This document shows, piece after piece, positions 4,214 through 5,853 of a stretch of DNA of 5,853 bases. This DNA is from Desulfoplanes sp. GTDB lineage: Bacteria > Desulfobacterota > Desulfovibrionia > Desulfovibrionales > Desulfomicrobiaceae. Numbering within the stretch: the first letter of the stretch is position 1; each line of letters opens with the position of its first letter. The position numbers and the translations under genes are program-made. The stretch is taken from assembly GCA_028708105.1 (NCBI GenBank), contig JAQVZR010000135.1, forward strand, positions 1-5,853, in the 5' to 3' direction. The notes under the pieces were generated by a model. That model was not told the DNA's origin. It did no database searches and saw only the letters and a list, made by a program, of their open reading frames with translations.

Positions 4214-5853
4214 TCATTGTTCTACATATGCGTAGTCTTTGTTAGGATTATCCAGCACGTCCCGCCCTGCGTCTCTCATCATACGGATATTCATCCGGGC
4301 ATCATTTTTTCCCCAGGTTATTTCGATGGCGCCGCATTTGGCTGTCGTCAACACAGGACAGCCCCTTTGTCTAAGGGTTGTTGTCACTTTGGCCGCTGGA
4401 AACCCGTAACGATTACCTTGGCCGACAGCGGCAATGGCTACTTTCGGAGAAACATTGTCGTATAGAGCTGTTGAGTAACTTGTAATGCTTCCATGATGAG
4501 GAAGAATAAGGACATCTGCCTGGAGCGTCTGATTGCGAGTCAATAGATTTGCAATGCCCTCTTGTTCAATATCTCCCGGAATAAGCACCCTCCCCTTGCC
4601 GTTTACCATCAATCGAAGGACTAATGAACGATTATTGTTGCTGAGGTTGAGCAGATTATCCTCTGGATGCAGAATTTCTACGATGATATCTTTTCCCAGG
4701 ATGATACGTTGCCCAGCACAGCATTTCTCACGGGGAATATTGTTTTGCGCCAATGCCGTGATAAGTCGTTGTCTATCCCACAGACTGGTTGGATAGCAGC
4801 CGTTAAAATAAAACGTTCCAATCCGGCAGGTCTCCATTGGATACAAAAGGCCCCGAAGGTGATCGCAGTCACTATGGGTGAGAAAAACAGCATCAAGTGC
4901 CGGTGGCATTCCCCAGGTGATCACAGGGAGAATAAAGGCTTTGCCCACATCAAAATCATTGCTCCATGATCCACCACCATCGATAAGTATTCGTTTACCT
5001 CCCGGGAAGTCTATATAAACGGCCTGGCTCATACCTGTATCCACGACGAGCAACCTGAGTTTTTGTTGTCTTTCGGTTAACGTTGCCGAAAAAAGAGGCA
5101 CACAGAGCAAAATGAGGCCTATAGCTAAAATTGTAATAATGTTTTTTTGCAAGTTTTTCCGATATCTCCACACAAGCAAAAAAAGTATGAGAAGAATATA
5201 GAATCCTATAACCTCAGGCCATTGAGGACGTAGGACTTGCAGGCATTGGAGCCATCCATGCTCGTCGAGTGCTTTGAGTCCTGTATATCCATTTTCTAGT
5301 ATCCATCCCATAATCTTGAGTATCTTATCTCCCAGAGGGGCAAGAATTGGAATCTGAGTCAAAAACAGCCCGGAAAAGCCCAAGGGGAGGACAATGAATC
5401 CTAGTATGGGTAACCAGAGAATATTATAATACAGGTGAATGGTAATTATTCCAAAATTCCAGATTTGAAGAGGTAAGATCGCGAGGTTGGCGGCTATACT
5501 TACGGCCAGAATAAGGGCTCCGTAATTGAAAATTCGCCAATAAATGTTGTTGTTGGCATGACTCTGCAGCCACGATTGTATCGGAGGAACCAAAAAAATA
5601 ATCCCAGTGACAGCAAGCACTGAAAACTGGAAACTTATGGAGAAAATATTTTCTGGTGATACAAGCATGATCAGGAGCACCGCCAGACAAACACCATCCA
5701 CAAGCACCCGTCCCTTGTTACAAAGAAGTAAAAAGGCCCATGAGGCCAACATTATTCCTGCACGTAACAAGGAAGGGGTGAATCCTCCCAGCCACATATA
5801 CAGAACAACCCATGGAGATGCCAAAATCGCAGCCAATTTAGGCCGTGGAAGGA
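4214..5853 (-). CDS. comEC: ComEC/Rec2 family DNA-uptake channel, N-terminal part outside the window
   Basis: ComEC forms the inner-membrane channel that carries single-stranded DNA into the cytoplasm during natural transformation. The frame is open to the window edge (LPRPKLAAILASP just past the first TTG codon at 5836), so that TTG is not the real start. Counting from that TTG, the competence domain has GGFTPSLLRAGIM (17-29, the conserved SxxRA region) and about eight membrane segments up to residue 250. The metallo-beta-lactamase-like domain then starts at LRLLVVDTG (260-268). It has IDGGG (285-289), the metal-type motif THSDCDHLRG (320-329), IPGD (419-422), LPHHGS (445-450) and VGQGNRYGFP (471-480). 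The usual VGQGD near its start is replaced by TGMSQ, and the GHP common late in the domain is GFP. The N-terminal OB-fold region and first membrane segments are missing. The gene converges on the mucR gene and ends with TGA; no frame damage is seen. Confidence 0.93.
   Translation of the reverse strand, partial: LPRPKLAAILASPWVVLYMWLGGFTPSLLRAGIMLASWAFLLLCNKGRVLVDGVCLAVLLIMLVSPENIFSISFQFSVLAVTGIIFLVPPIQSWLQSHANNNIYWRIFNYGALILAVSIAANLAILPLQIWNFGIITIHLYYNILWLPILGFIVLPLGFSGLFLTQIPILAPLGDKILKIMGWILENGYTGLKALDEHGWLQCLQVLRPQWPEVIGFYILLILFLLVWRYRKNLQKNIITILAIGLILLCVPLFSATLTERQQKLRLLVVDTGMSQAVYIDFPGGKRILIDGGGSWSNDFDVGKAFILPVITWGMPPALDAVFLTHSDCDHLRGLLYPMETCRIGTFYFNGCYPTSLWDRQRLITALAQNNIPREKCCAGQRIILGKDIIVEILHPEDNLLNLSNNNRSLVLRLMVNGKGRVLIPGDIEQEGIANLLTRNQTLQADVLILPHHGSITSYSTALYDNVSPKVAIAAVGQGNRYGFPAAKVTTTLRQRGCPVLTTAKCGAIEITWGKNDARMNIRMMRDAGRDVLDNPNKDYAYVEQ

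Noticed and set aside
4667..4969. + strand frames opposite comEC
   Set aside because: They are shadows of a clear comEC reading frame with conserved catalytic motifs.

Overview
The window looks like a chromosomal segment of a moderately AT-rich deltaproteobacterial sulfate reducer, most likely in or near Desulfovibrionales. The main reasons are a short MucR/Ros-type zinc-finger regulator of the kind common in that order, a shikimate-kinase-like paralogue followed by a YkgJ-type cysteine-cluster gene, and a branched-chain amino acid (LivF) ABC ATPase. The assignment is an inference from protein resemblance, not from a database search. No mobile element, tRNA, rRNA or CRISPR array is visible.

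Layout. (1) Positions 1-455, + strand: the C-terminal two thirds of livF, interrupted by an in-frame TGA at 60-62 and closed by a strong intrinsic terminator at 508-547. (2) Positions 763-2470, + strand: a compact three-gene cluster made of a shikimate-kinase-fold small-molecule kinase, a YkgJ-family CxxCxxxCC metal-binding protein and an unrecognised lipoprotein. (3) Positions 2471-2690: a convergent intergenic gap holding a perfect 31-bp inverted repeat. (4) Positions 2691-3182, - strand: an unrecognised 163-residue cytoplasmic protein with a strong ribosome binding site. (5) Positions 3183-3569: a 387-base AT-rich divergent gap that carries a possible 27-residue membrane peptide gene and the regulatory region of the next gene. 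(6) Positions 3570-3971, + strand: the MucR-family regulator, followed by a run of hairpins that ends in an intrinsic terminator. (7) Positions 4214-5853, - strand: comEC, the DNA-uptake channel, with its N-terminus outside the window.

The genes do not form one pathway. The 763-2470 cluster is probably co-transcribed, because its gaps are 34 and 9 bases and the lipoprotein ribosome binding site overlaps the preceding stop codon. MucR and ComEC are convergent neighbours, and nothing in the sequence shows that one controls the other. The items most worth a second look are the interrupted livF, the 31-bp perfect hairpin, the candidate small membrane peptide and the altered substrate pocket of the kinase.
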